From Lachnospiraceae bacterium (GTDB taxonomy: Bacteria > Bacillota_A > Clostridia > Lachnospirales > Lachnospiraceae): 64,000 nt of DNA. The position numbers were made by a program, and so were the translations under genes. The notes beneath the pieces were generated by a model, which saw only the letters and a program-made list of their open reading frames with translations, was not told where the DNA came from and searched no databases. Positions 26,201 to 37,057 of the stretch are shown here, piece after piece. Numbering within the stretch: the first letter of the stretch is position 1; the number at the start of each line of letters is the position of its first letter. Where the stretch lies: NCBI GenBank assembly GCA_017620345.1, contig JAFZQP010000111.1, positions 13,646 through 77,645 of the forward strand, read 5' to 3'.

Positions 26201-27379
26201 TTAATGATGAAACAGTCTTACTCCGTTACAGATCATGACAATACCATACTCGTCGCAGGCCTCGATCACGAGATCATCACGTACGGATCCTCCGGGCTGG
26301 ACTATGTATGATACTCCGCTCTTGACGCCGCGATCTATATTGTCACGGAATGGGAAGAACGCATCAGAGCCAAGCGATACACCGCTCATCTTATCAAGCC
26401 AGTTCCTCTTTTCTTCGGCTGTGTAAACGTCCGGTCTTGTGGCAAAATACTTCTGCCAGACGTTATCACCGAGCACATCCATATATGTGTCACCGATATA
26501 ATTGTCTATCGCATTATCTCTGTCCGCTCTGCCAATGCCTTCGGCAAAATCAAGCTCAAGTACTTTCGGGCTCTGCCTTAGGAACCAGTTATCCGCCTTT
26601 TGTCCCGCAAGGCGAACACAATGAACCCTTGACTGCTGTCCGGCGCCGATACCGATCGCCTGCCCATCCTTTACATAGCATACCGAGTTGGACTGTGTAT
26701 ACTTAAGAGTAATAAGAGATATCAGAAGATCATGCTTTGCGTCTTCGGGAAGATCTTTGTTCTTTGTCACTATATTGGTAAGGAGTGAATCATTTATCTG
26801 AATATCATTCCTGCCCTGCTCAAAAGTTATACCGAATACTTCTTTGTGCTCAACCGGCGCCGGTCTGTAATCACTGTCAATCTGAATAACCGCGTAATTT
26901 CCCTTTTTCTTTGCAGACAGCACCTCCAGTGCTTCCGGCTCAAACCCGGGAGCTATAACACCGTCCGATACTTCCCTTTTAAGTATCATTGCCGTGGACA
27001 GATCGCATACATCCGAAAGAGCAACAAAATCGCCGAATGATGACATCCTGTCTGCGCCTCTCGCCCTTGCATATGCGCATGCAAGAGATGACAGATCTCC
27101 AAGATCTTCAACAAAATAGATCTTCTTCATCGTATCCGAAAGAGGCTTTCCGATCGCTGCTCCCGCAGGGGATACATGCTTAAAAGATGTTGCTGCAGGA
27201 AATCCTGTTGCAGCCTTAAGTTCCGAAACAAGCTGCCAGCCGTTTAAGGCATCAAGGAGATTGATATAGCCGGGTCGTCCGTTTAACACCGTTATGGGCA
27301 GTTCGCCGCCGTCTGCGCGGTAGATCCTTGATGGTTTCTGGTTGGGGTTGCAGCCGTATTTGAGTTCGAGTTCTTTCAT
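26201..27379 (-). CDS. Stand-alone AICAR formyltransferase (PurH-like, no cyclohydrolase domain)
   Basis: Transfers formyl from 10-formyl-THF to AICAR, penultimate purine step. The 392 residues cover only the AICARFT part; the usual N-terminal MGS-like IMP cyclohydrolase domain is absent. Motifs: LKYGCNPNQKPSRIY at the start, SFKHVSPAGAAIGKPL (Lys-His pair at about 66-67), SNSVCYVKDGQAIGIGAGQQSRVHC (about 230-255) and the C-terminal QPGGSVRDD. I chose the ATG at 27379, with GAGGAG 7 bases upstream. It follows PurO directly, which supplies the missing activity. Confidence 0.93.
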   Translation of the reverse strand: MKELELKYGCNPNQKPSRIYRADGGELPITVLNGRPGYINLLDALNGWQLVSELKAATGFPAATSFKHVSPAGAAIGKPLSDTMKKIYFVEDLGDLSSLACAYARARGADRMSSFGDFVALSDVCDLSTAMILKREVSDGVIAPGFEPEALEVLSAKKKGNYAVIQIDSDYRPAPVEHKEVFGITFEQGRNDIQINDSLLTNIVTKNKDLPEDAKHDLLISLITLKYTQSNSVCYVKDGQAIGIGAGQQSRVHCVRLAGQKADNWFLRQSPKVLELDFAEGIGRADRDNAIDNYIGDTYMDVLGDNVWQKYFATRPDVYTAEEKRNWLDKMSGVSLGSDAFFPFRDNIDRGVKSGVSYIVQPGGSVRDDLVIEACDEYGIVMICNGVRLFHH

Positions 27380-27396
27380 GGGTTTTCTCCTCGCCA

Positions 27397-28110
27397 CTAA
27401 TTATGTTTATTTACGATCCTTGTCTTCATCTCGCCTGTCGCTATATCAATGTATCTCACAAGCAGGGATACTTTGTTGTCGAGGTTGAGGTTCTCCCACA
27501 GTTTCTTCGTGAAGGTTTCAATGTCATCCTCTATCGCAACAAACTTCGGTTCTCCCTCGAATGACGGGAGGGGATTTCCGTCCTTCATGTATGTATGGAT
27601 AAAATGTCCCTCGCCTGCAAGAGGATTGTCGTATGTATATGTGAAGCGGTTACACTCTTCAGGGTTTCCGTTGTTGCTTTTCAGTATTGACAGTGCATAT
27701 GTGTACTTGCCGTTTACGATGTCCATGATGCCGGAAATACGCGGTGTGTAGTTGGGAGCGTCGGGCTCGAATTCACGGCACCTTAAGGACTCTTCAAATG
27801 ATTTTCCGGCCTTTAATCCCTCATATATCGTGTCTGTCTGATCACCGTTAGTCACTATTGTTGTATTCTCAAGAACCCGTACCGGTGAATAGATGATCAG
27901 AGACGGGTCTTCAAGCTTGCTCTCATCAAATGCCTTCGTGCGTATTCCGTCACCGTCCTCAACAAACACGCGGTTTCTGGAATTGGTGCTTCTTCCCATA
28001 ATAAAATAAGCCGTTACGGCATACTTACCGTCGGCCGACCTTCCGATAACGATCCCGCGTCCGGGATATGAATTAGAATCGAGTTCCCTAAATAAGTTGA
28101 TTTTTTGCAT
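27397..28110 (-). CDS. purO: IMP cyclohydrolase, PurO type
   Basis: Closes the ring of FAICAR to IMP. The 237-residue product matches the archaeal-type PurO rather than the PurH N-domain: NSYPGRGIVIGRSADGKYAVTAYFIMGRSTNSRNRVF near the N-terminus (about 11-47) and YTPRISGIMDIVNGKY in the middle. I chose the ATG at 28110 with AAAGGAG 7 bases upstream; the in-frame ATG at 28143 lacks a ribosome site. It lies 18 bases before the AICARFT gene, forming a two-gene purine unit. Confidence 0.9.
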   Translation of the reverse strand: MQKINLFRELDSNSYPGRGIVIGRSADGKYAVTAYFIMGRSTNSRNRVFVEDGDGIRTKAFDESKLEDPSLIIYSPVRVLENTTIVTNGDQTDTIYEGLKAGKSFEESLRCREFEPDAPNYTPRISGIMDIVNGKYTYALSILKSNNGNPEECNRFTYTYDNPLAGEGHFIHTYMKDGNPLPSFEGEPKFVAIEDDIETFTKKLWENLNLDNKVSLLVRYIDIATGEMKTRIVNKHN

Positions 28111-28144
28111 ATACACTCCTTTGTAATCTGTGCTACAAGGCATT

Positions 28145-30760
28145 CTACGTTAGGTATTTAGCCTCAAATTCACTTCTCGGCATCGGCTTATCAAAGTAGA
28201 ATCCCTGGACCATACGTACATTCATGTTCTCGAGTGCCTTGAACTGCTCCGCAGTCTCGATACCTTCAACGCAGACACGCACGCCAAGGGCATCGGCCAG
28301 TTCACCTATCATCCTGACGAATGACTGTGCATAATTATCTGTTGCAAGATCCGTTACAAATGTCTGATCGACCTTGATAACATCAAGCGGTATCTCACGT
28401 ATATGGTTAAGGGACGAATACCCGGTTCCGAAGTCGTCAAGCGCTATACGTATCCCCAGCTTCTTGATATTTCCGAGTATCTTCTTCATTCTCTCCATAT
28501 CATTGATCGCCAGCGATTCGGTAACCTCAAGTGTCAGGTTCCTCGGGTTGACGCCCACTTCATTGATGGTCTTTTCGATACACTCCGCAATATCATTCTG
28601 CATGAGCTGAACAACCGAAAGATTGACATTGACCTTATAATACGGATGTCCGTTTTCGTTCCAGTATTTTACCGCTTCACACGCGCTCTTCAGGACATGG
28701 AGTCCTATAGGATTGATAAGGCCAAGATATTCCGCAAGCGGGATAAAATCACCGGGCGAGATAAAACCGAGTTCCGCCGAATTCCATCTGATGAGCGCCT
28801 CTGCACCCGTACAGGGATTACCGGGTTTGGTAATGTCAACGATCGGCTGATAGTATACCTCGAACTGGTTGTAGTCTGTCGCAGTCGCCGCACGCATACT
28901 CTTTTCCATGTCAAGTCTCTTATATGCTTCGGCATCGGATGAATCTGTATAATGCGCCATCTTGTTCTTGCCGGATTTCTTGGCTGAATACATGGCGATA
29001 TCTGCCTTACGGATCAGATCCTGAACGCTCTCTCCCTCATCGGGGAATGTTACAACACCGATACTTGACGTGCAGTAATAGTCAGCGCCCTTTAAGAACC
29101 ATGGTTTATTGAACACAACCCTGATGTTTTCTATTATCTCTTCGAACTTATCATAACTCGTATGGGGAACAAGTATTACGAACTCATCACCTCCCATACG
29201 GTAACATGTATTCTCAACACCGTTTATACGGGAAAGGCTGTTGGATATGGCTTTTAAGAGCACATCACCGTACTGGTGCCCGAGTCCGTCATTTATATGC
29301 TTGAAATCATCAAGATCAAGATAGATAACGGCACCTTTGCCACCGCATTCCTTTGCCTCATCAACCAGGCGCAGAAGATCTCTTTCACAGCACATACGGT
29401 TATACAGGCCTGTAAGGAAGTCATTGTTCGCCTGCTGCTCTATCTTCTTCTGATACTGCTTCTTCTCTGTTACGTCTATTATCGCATACAATACGACCTT
29501 ACGTCCGTCCACCCAGGTCATGTTGGTCGAGGTAACGTCATACCAGCGGTTCTTCTCCTTGTAGTTGACCTCCCTGTAACTTGAAGCCGTATTATATCTG
29601 GAGCCTTCCTCGAACAATCCGACGATGGATCCGCTCATTATCTCCTGCTCGAATGTATTCTTGCACATCCTGTTGACATATACGATGTTTGAACTGTTGA
29701 CATCACGCACGTATATGACCGAACCGACATTATCAAGGATCGTCTCAAGCGATTTGTATGAACTGGTGATAGAATTACGCTGGATGCGGTTCGTTGCACT
29801 GGACTGGATGACTTTGGTCGCATCTCCGAAGAACTTGACCTCATCCATGCCCCATTCTCTGCCGATCTTGTTGTCAACATAGAATGCGTACATTGCAGTC
29901 TTACCGCCTATCGCTATAGGGATCGCTACTGCAGCTGAAATGCCGATGGAGTCAAGCCAGTCACGGTTTTTCTCCTCTATCCTTGTACGATACGAGATTA
30001 TCTTCGTCTGGTCACCTATCTGAGACAGGAAGGACTGCGACATTATGTCTATAACGGGATCAAGCGGTGATTCTCCGGAAGCGACATAGCTCCCTATGAT
30101 CTCAATACCGTTCCCGTCCCGTTTTGGCCGAAGAACATATGCATGGGATATATCCGCATAAGTTCCTGTATAGTCAAGAACTCTGTTGGCAATGACCTCA
30201 AAAGATTCATCTGAACCGAGCTGCGACACAACTCCGGTCATAGCCTCTGACCGCTTCAGGGCATGCTGCATCTCTTCCGCGCCCGACATCGCACGCTTTG
30301 CATCGGCCACTGCCTCAGCCGCAACATATGACTCACCGTATATTCTCTTGGAAACCTCACGAATAAGATCTACTGAGGAATTGAATTTGTAAAGGGGAAT
30401 GGTGCTTTCGAAATTGGTAATATCGTTCTCTCCGCCCTCATCAGGCATTACACCGGCAATGAACCATGCAAAAGAAGGAACTCCGCCGACTCTGACACCG
30501 ACCGTTGCAATCTTCAAATTGGGATACTCGGTGTTCTCAATGACCTGTTCTTCTACGGAATCAAAAAGAACTCTGTTGATCGCGGCACGTATCTGCATCT
30601 CATCAAGAAGCGACACGACACGCCCTATTTCTTCGGGATTTCCGGACATCTCGGTAACGCGTTTTCCGGTTTCATCGACACAAAAAATAAACAGGTTCGC
30701 AACCTGCGCATACACATCCTGCAATCCCTGCAGTTCACTTGTATCGATCATAAAACCCAT
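28145..30760 (-). CDS. GGDEF-EAL cyclic-di-GMP protein with PocR-like, GAF and PAS sensor domains
   Basis: An 871-residue soluble protein. Domains in order: a PocR-like sensor (about 1-120), GAF-like (about 165-330), PAS (about 335-435), GGDEF (about 450-610) and EAL (about 620-871). GGDEF has an intact MGGDEF motif but no obvious RxxD inhibitory site before it. EAL keeps EAL, the DDFGTGYSS loop, IKVDQTFV and EGIET, so both synthesis and breakdown of c-di-GMP are possible; which dominates is unknown. No Shine-Dalgarno precedes the ATG; a TTGAAA/TATCAT promoter ends 7 bases before it, predicting a leaderless mRNA. PurO follows 34 bases downstream. Confidence 0.93.
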   Translation of the reverse strand: MGFMIDTSELQGLQDVYAQVANLFIFCVDETGKRVTEMSGNPEEIGRVVSLLDEMQIRAAINRVLFDSVEEQVIENTEYPNLKIATVGVRVGGVPSFAWFIAGVMPDEGGENDITNFESTIPLYKFNSSVDLIREVSKRIYGESYVAAEAVADAKRAMSGAEEMQHALKRSEAMTGVVSQLGSDESFEVIANRVLDYTGTYADISHAYVLRPKRDGNGIEIIGSYVASGESPLDPVIDIMSQSFLSQIGDQTKIISYRTRIEEKNRDWLDSIGISAAVAIPIAIGGKTAMYAFYVDNKIGREWGMDEVKFFGDATKVIQSSATNRIQRNSITSSYKSLETILDNVGSVIYVRDVNSSNIVYVNRMCKNTFEQEIMSGSIVGLFEEGSRYNTASSYREVNYKEKNRWYDVTSTNMTWVDGRKVVLYAIIDVTEKKQYQKKIEQQANNDFLTGLYNRMCCERDLLRLVDEAKECGGKGAVIYLDLDDFKHINDGLGHQYGDVLLKAISNSLSRINGVENTCYRMGGDEFVILVPHTSYDKFEEIIENIRVVFNKPWFLKGADYYCTSSIGVVTFPDEGESVQDLIRKADIAMYSAKKSGKNKMAHYTDSSDAEAYKRLDMEKSMRAATATDYNQFEVYYQPIVDITKPGNPCTGAEALIRWNSAELGFISPGDFIPLAEYLGLINPIGLHVLKSACEAVKYWNENGHPYYKVNVNLSVVQLMQNDIAECIEKTINEVGVNPRNLTLEVTESLAINDMERMKKILGNIKKLGIRIALDDFGTGYSSLNHIREIPLDVIKVDQTFVTDLATDNYAQSFVRMIGELADALGVRVCVEGIETAEQFKALENMNVRMVQGFYFDKPMPRSEFEAKYLT

Positions 30761-30767
30761 ATGCTAA

Positions 30768-30796
30768 ATGATACCCTAAAAACCGCTTATTTTCAA
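30768..30796 (-). promoter_or_regulatory. Leaderless promoter of the GGDEF-EAL gene
   Basis: Minus strand TTGAAA (30791-30796), 17-bp spacer ending in TTTTTAGGG, TATCAT (30768-30773), 7 bases, ATG. Both boxes are 5/6 matches. The predicted start site is at the initiation codon. Confidence 0.65.
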
Positions 30797-30804
30797 CCGA
30801 TTAT

Positions 30805-32337
30805 TTACTCCGCAAACTTAACAACGAGCACCCCATCCACGATCTTCACAGAGCCCTCGGCAGGATACAGAGGCATATCACTGACAATGCTTTTATCCTC
30901 TATATCTTTCATGCTCCCTTCAACTCTCGAAAATCCGCACCACATGTTCATCGTTTCTTCCCATGCAAAATCATTGATTATGGAGTTACCCTGGTAAGGC
31001 GGCAGATAAATATCGTCAAAAAGCTTCGCTCCCTGCAGATCTTCGTCATTCTTGGATCTGTCTGCGATATAAACAACCGGAGTATCCGGCGAATAGCCCT
31101 CCGTGGACTGCATCCTGGCGATCAGTCTGTTATAGTAGTTTACAGCCTCATTCTGCATTATCTCAGCCTTAAGGTAGCAGACATTGGCAAACCTCGCCAT
31201 CATTATGCCTATGGCGATCATGAAGACCACACATAGTCCGCCGATTACCCGTGTGTATTTGTTCTTTTCCCGGATCTTCTCGATCACAAATGCCGCAAGG
31301 ACGAACATAAATGCCTCTCCATAGCCCATCCCTCCGTGTGCATCTTCTTCGGCGACCATAACATAAATGAAATAAGAAAACAGCGGACTTACACCGATAA
31401 GCAGCGCAATCTGTGCCTTGTTTTTCATACCCTGAACATCCTTGATCCAGAATACGATCAGAACTGTAACGAGCACTATCAGTATCATGTGAAGATATCT
31501 GATGTTCCACGGGAACATATTGGCGGATACACCGTTGTAGTTTATGTAATCAACAGGCTTTAAGAATCTCTTATATGCCGTGATAACCCGGAGTTTATAT
31601 CCTCTGATATCCGTCATACCATACGAATTCACTCCCTTATAGTCATACATCTCCTGATGGTTAAGCTTAAGGAACAAACGGTTAATTACAAAATACTCCG
31701 CCATGAAACATATGCAGACTGCCACGTTCCTAACCGCAAGTATGATGTAATCCTTCCACTCCATGTCCGAATCACTGACTTCATCGAGCATGAAAATGAG
31801 CAGAACGATCAGGTTTATGGATATATTTGACTGATAGATGCCGACAGACAATGCCATAAGGACCGAACATGCGAGAAGGGACGCAAGGTTCCTGTATTTA
31901 TAAAAAATATAGGCACCCACAACAGACATAAGTGCACTCGCATAATAATATCCCGCAGTAAAAACGTAGCCGAAGATATTTGTGACCGACGGAAAACAAA
32001 TCATTATTCCGCAGAGCGATATGATCAGGAGATTCGAGAAGATGTTAAGTTTCCTGCACAGAATGTAAACAATGGCACCGATCGCGGCGATCGTTATGAT
32101 ACCGTTAAACACCGGCATGCTGTAATTCCTTCCTGCAAACAGCCACTCGATGATCTTTCCGGAAACTCCGAGAAACCACCTGCCGAGTCCGTATGTCTCA
32201 CCCACGCCGTTAAACCACGGTACGTCGTCATGATATGAATATTTATTAAACAGTGCACTCCCGTGGGCGAGTATCCCCCACCCTATACAGCACAGTGTAA
32301 TAAGCCTTATCCGTTTATCCTTTATATGAATATCCAT
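30805..32337 (-). CDS. GtrII-like glucosyltransferase-domain membrane protein
   Basis: A 510-residue protein with about ten membrane helices and a C-terminal soluble part (about 400-510). The N-terminal region (HGSALFNKYSYHDDVPWF, about 25-42, with an acidic pair after helix 1) and GYYYASALMSVVGAYIFYKY match the Glucos_trans_II family of phage-type O-antigen and surface-polymer glucosyltransferases. It would use an undecaprenyl-linked sugar; donor and acceptor are unknown. It starts one base after the stop of the ABC-2-like gene, so co-translated. Confidence 0.7.
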   Translation of the reverse strand: MDIHIKDKRIRLITLCCIGWGILAHGSALFNKYSYHDDVPWFNGVGETYGLGRWFLGVSGKIIEWLFAGRNYSMPVFNGIITIAAIGAIVYILCRKLNIFSNLLIISLCGIMICFPSVTNIFGYVFTAGYYYASALMSVVGAYIFYKYRNLASLLACSVLMALSVGIYQSNISINLIVLLIFMLDEVSDSDMEWKDYIILAVRNVAVCICFMAEYFVINRLFLKLNHQEMYDYKGVNSYGMTDIRGYKLRVITAYKRFLKPVDYINYNGVSANMFPWNIRYLHMILIVLVTVLIVFWIKDVQGMKNKAQIALLIGVSPLFSYFIYVMVAEEDAHGGMGYGEAFMFVLAAFVIEKIREKNKYTRVIGGLCVVFMIAIGIMMARFANVCYLKAEIMQNEAVNYYNRLIARMQSTEGYSPDTPVVYIADRSKNDEDLQGAKLFDDIYLPPYQGNSIINDFAWEETMNMWCGFSRVEGSMKDIEDKSIVSDMPLYPAEGSVKIVDGVLVVKFAE

Positions 32338-32338
32338 A

Positions 32339-33124
32339 CTACTTAGCCTTTTTGTTATACCCTATGATCCCAATGCCGATCGCAAGAACACCGTATACGA
32401 TACCTATCGTCACAATGAGCGGAACACTGCGTTCCGGATATGAAGGATACGGCACCAGTCCGAAACTCTGAGTGATGGTATATCTCCTTATCATCCTTAA
32501 CGGCTCTATTCCGAATGAATCAAGAGAAAAGATCCTGATCAGCTGTGGGATTATAAAAGTGACTGTTGCAAATCCCATATAAGCCATCCATCTTTGCTCA
32601 AACAGGAACAGGAACATTATCGCAAAGGATATACCTGCAAACCAGAGCGGCAGCGACAGGAACGCTTTTTTCAGGAACAGCCACACGATCGGCCATTTGA
32701 TAATGCCTTCATTTATGTGGAATATCAACGTTGCAACATACAGAAGCACAAATGCTATGACCAGAAATACGATCGCAAGCATTATCGTTTCGATCAGTTT
32801 TGAAACATATACCTGCCATGGTGCAAGCTTCTTTTCCGATCTGCCCGTATCAACCCTTATGCCGTCTTTGCGCGGGCGTATATAATCCCTGCCATAGGAT
32901 GTCGCCGCCAAAATGATGCAGCTGTAATAGGGGATAAGAAAGCACCATGAAGCGTACTCAAAAACATTGTAGGCAAACGTCCCTTCATTGCTTCCGTATA
33001 TGACCCTGAAACACAGGACCGCTATATTGGCCAGGAGAATGAGTCCGAGCGTTCCGAAGAAATAGATCTTAGCCCATTTTGACCTTACTGCTCTTTTAAA
33101 ATCATTCAGAATATAACTAAACAT
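32339..33124 (-). CDS. ABC-2-type membrane protein without a local ATPase
   Basis: A 261-residue protein with six predicted membrane helices and the soluble N-terminal and first-loop layout of ABC-2 permeases (YILNDFKRAVRSKWAKIYF, then a large loop with GRDYIRPRKDGIRVDTGRS). No ATP-binding gene lies beside it, so its partner must be encoded elsewhere or it is not a transporter. The ATG at 33124 is preferred; a GTG at 33136 overlapping guaB is possible. It follows guaB directly. Confidence 0.65.
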   Translation of the reverse strand: MFSYILNDFKRAVRSKWAKIYFFGTLGLILLANIAVLCFRVIYGSNEGTFAYNVFEYASWCFLIPYYSCIILAATSYGRDYIRPRKDGIRVDTGRSEKKLAPWQVYVSKLIETIMLAIVFLVIAFVLLYVATLIFHINEGIIKWPIVWLFLKKAFLSLPLWFAGISFAIMFLFLFEQRWMAYMGFATVTFIIPQLIRIFSLDSFGIEPLRMIRRYTITQSFGLVPYPSYPERSVPLIVTIGIVYGVLAIGIGIIGYNKKAK

Positions 33125-33132
33125 ACTGTATA

Positions 33133-34599
<1,467 letters not shown>

Positions 34600-35100
34600 T
34601 TAATAATCCGAAACCTTGCGCGGAAATACATTCTTTATCGCGCGAAGCATCTCCTCATTTGGTTCTATATCAACAAGGACCGTACCGTCCTTGCCTGACT
34701 CAAATACAACAGTGTACACAACTGCTCCGTCTTCACCTGACGTATAGTCAAGTTCCTTCAGTCCTCTTGCCCTGTATGAATCCAGTTCATGGGAATTCGA
34801 ACGTGCCATTATCTCCATTTTGTTAAGATCGATATTCATGACCTTTGCACGTTTTTCTTTGGACATGATCTTATCTATCGACAGTTCCCTGTCAAGATAC
34901 AGATACTCATATTCGATATCAAAACGCGGAAAAACAAAATAGGCGAGACAGGCAAACGCTATCACGCCCACAAGAAAAATACCGTTTACAAACATGAGAA
35001 GGAAACAGACGATGGCAAGCACATACATAAGTATACGACTCACATCTACAAGCGGATTCTTTTTTCTGGAAACCAGTACCTCAACATATGTGTCATTCAT
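34600..35100 (-). CDS. Small membrane protein, DUF6106-like
   Basis: A 166-residue protein starting MNDTYVEVLVSRKKN, with two membrane helices (about 22-60) and a soluble beta-rich C-terminal domain (about 65-166). It resembles a family of small proteins common in Lachnospiraceae (DUF6106 as I recall it; the assignment is from memory). Function unknown. It is the first gene before guaB, 12 bases apart, behind a possible promoter. Confidence 0.6.
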   Translation of the reverse strand: MNDTYVEVLVSRKKNPLVDVSRILMYVLAIVCFLLMFVNGIFLVGVIAFACLAYFVFPRFDIEYEYLYLDRELSIDKIMSKEKRAKVMNIDLNKMEIMARSNSHELDSYRARGLKELDYTSGEDGAVVYTVVFESGKDGTVLVDIEPNEEMLRAIKNVFPRKVSDY

Positions 35101-35132
35101 AGCCGTTACCCCGTCAAATAGTTGTTTAAATA

Positions 35133-35161
35133 ATACTAATACCCTATCCCAAGTTTATCAA
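35133..35161 (-). promoter_or_regulatory. Putative promoter of the 34600-guaB unit
   Basis: Minus strand TTGATA (35156-35161), 17 bp, TAGTAT (35133-35138), then about 32 bases to the ATG at 35100. The -10 is only a 4/6 match. Confidence 0.35.
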
Positions 35162-35181
35162 TAGGAATATTTTCCAATGTT

Positions 35182-37017
35182 TCACCTTATACGAACAAGA
35201 GTTTTGGTATCATTTGACCTTTCAACCCTGTACAATCCTCCGGATACAAGGGCCTGCCCGTCGTCTGTAAGTTCCGCCGTCTCTTCCCAGTCACCCTCAT
35301 ACGCATTCACGGCGTTTTTTGCCACATACACATACGCTTCCAGGTGGTTTTCAATAAAGGAATTTATATCACCCGGATCTACCGCAGGAACGTTTATGAA
35401 TATGTCTATAGGCTGCGGTACGGCGGTATACTCGATAAACTGAATTGTCTCATCCCATGCATCAGCCACTACCGTCAGCCGCGCAGTCCCATCATGAGCC
35501 AGCCCGAGATCCGCTATTTGGGATTCATCCCACTCTTTTTTGGCATTCTCTGACATTTGCACGTACTTATCCGTCATTGCTTTGTATCCTGACGGAATGA
35601 GATATTTCATATCCGCATACGGCAGAAGCATCACAAAGATCATGATCGAGACATACGTCAACACTTTCAGCGTTTTTCCGCTTCCCGCTCCTTCAGCATC
35701 TCTTACCAGCATACAGCAGTACACCATAAAGATACCTCCGAGATACTGTGTTATATACCTGTCAAATTCAAGAAGGCCATGAGCCTCCCATTCATCAAAT
35801 ACAAACAGATACATGCACAGGTGCGCTGTCGCAAATAATGCAAGGCAGATCATTGAGGATATAAATAAGGCCTTCCGCTCCCGTGATCTTTTTAATATCA
35901 CAAAGCATAAAATGATAAATACCACCAATACGGCAGCAGTCACTCCGACCTTATTCCTTGTCAGAGGATACGTAATAAAATGCTTTATATAATTGATCAC
36001 AACCTCTTTCGTATATTCGGGAAAAACAAGTCCTCCTCCCCTGATCCCGTCCTTGACGCGATTCGAAAGATATCCGTTATTCCATGAATAGCGAAGGAAC
36101 ATCTGCCAGCTGAGATAGGATCCGAGTGAAAAGATCAGCAAAACAGCGGTTTTCAGTAACGCAACAGACTTCTTCTCCGAAAGCAGTTCCATGATAAGGA
36201 ACATGATCACGGCAAATATGCACAGAACTATCCCGCTTGACTTTATAAGTGCGAGAAATGCGAGCGCAAGCGCTATGACCGTCATCCTGAATATCTCACT
36301 TCTTCTGCGTTCGATATCAAAAATATATATCACGGCATATCCGAACGTAAGCGCCAGAAACAGATCGACTCCGAGCCTGTAATAAAACTGGGCCGTCAGG
36401 ATATGCGGAAATATCACATACAATACTCCTGTAATGATCCTTACGGATAAGGGGCTTTCTCTGTCTTCAATACGCGACAGCACAGGAAGGAGCAATACAT
36501 AGATAAGACAGACATTTGCCTGAAACATCACGGGTTCGGAAAACACCCTTCTGCCGAACAGGGCTGTATACTGAAAGATCTGTATGATCGGAGTGTAATC
36601 CTTGTAATCTACCGAGCAGTTCTCAAACAGATGCGGGAGTTTGTTTATGGAGAAGATGTTCTTTGTGTAGATGCCCCAGTAAGATAAATCATCGTAATAG
36701 AATACCATGCGGTTGGATAGAAGGAGGCAAAACAAAAGACAAACAACTATAAATATGATATAGGGCGGACGAAATACTATCCATTTGTGCAAATGCATAC
36801 CATCCCGTGCTGTCTTCATCGCAACAGGGATAATCAACAGTATTGTCACAACAGCCAGGCAGCTCCACACCGCAATGTTAAGCGGCAGGACAAGTCCGAG
36901 CACATACACGGTAAGCGTCACAAAGAACACTGCCGGTGGCAGCGTTTCATGGAGTTTTTTGTTGAAGATCACCGCTCCGGCAAGAGCCGCGATCAAAATG
37001 AGCAATACCGCAAACAT
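35182..37017 (-). CDS. Large polytopic membrane protein, GT-C-like, unknown role
   Basis: A 611-residue protein with about twelve membrane helices and a soluble C-terminal domain (about 520-611). An acidic pair in the first outer loop (VFYYDDLSYWG, about 107-117) is the usual catalytic position in GT-C glycosyltransferases. SEPVMFQ and DEWEAHGLLEFDRYI are other conserved-looking parts. The gene at 12001-13815 is a broken homolog. A TATAAT with TGA before it ends 7 bases before the ATG and there is no Shine-Dalgarno, so a leaderless transcript is predicted. Divergent from the GT2-GtrA gene. Confidence 0.65.
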   Translation of the reverse strand: MFAVLLILIAALAGAVIFNKKLHETLPPAVFFVTLTVYVLGLVLPLNIAVWSCLAVVTILLIIPVAMKTARDGMHLHKWIVFRPPYIIFIVVCLLFCLLLSNRMVFYYDDLSYWGIYTKNIFSINKLPHLFENCSVDYKDYTPIIQIFQYTALFGRRVFSEPVMFQANVCLIYVLLLPVLSRIEDRESPLSVRIITGVLYVIFPHILTAQFYYRLGVDLFLALTFGYAVIYIFDIERRRSEIFRMTVIALALAFLALIKSSGIVLCIFAVIMFLIMELLSEKKSVALLKTAVLLIFSLGSYLSWQMFLRYSWNNGYLSNRVKDGIRGGGLVFPEYTKEVVINYIKHFITYPLTRNKVGVTAAVLVVFIILCFVILKRSRERKALFISSMICLALFATAHLCMYLFVFDEWEAHGLLEFDRYITQYLGGIFMVYCCMLVRDAEGAGSGKTLKVLTYVSIMIFVMLLPYADMKYLIPSGYKAMTDKYVQMSENAKKEWDESQIADLGLAHDGTARLTVVADAWDETIQFIEYTAVPQPIDIFINVPAVDPGDINSFIENHLEAYVYVAKNAVNAYEGDWEETAELTDDGQALVSGGLYRVERSNDTKTLVRIR

Positions 37018-37021
37018 GCTA

Positions 37022-37050
37022 TTGATTATATCATAGAATTAGGGTATAAA
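37022..37050 (+). promoter_or_regulatory. Putative leaderless promoter of the GT2-GtrA gene
   Basis: Plus strand TTGATT (37022-37027), 17 bp, TATAAA (37045-37050), 7 bases, ATG at 37058. The spacer ends in TTAGGG, as in the cysE and GGDEF promoters. Confidence 0.55.
37025..37033 (-). promoter_or_regulatory. Putative extended -10 of the 611-residue membrane protein
   Basis: Minus strand TGATATAAT (37025-37033), 7 bases, ATG at 37017. No good -35 at the right distance; the TGN extension could compensate. It overlaps the -35 region of the opposite promoter. Confidence 0.5.
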
Positions 37051-37057
37051 TCTAATC

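Noticed and set aside
27380..28144. ZMP or purine riboswitch before the purine genes
   Set aside because: The gaps are 17-34 bases and hold only ribosome sites; no aptamer motif is present.
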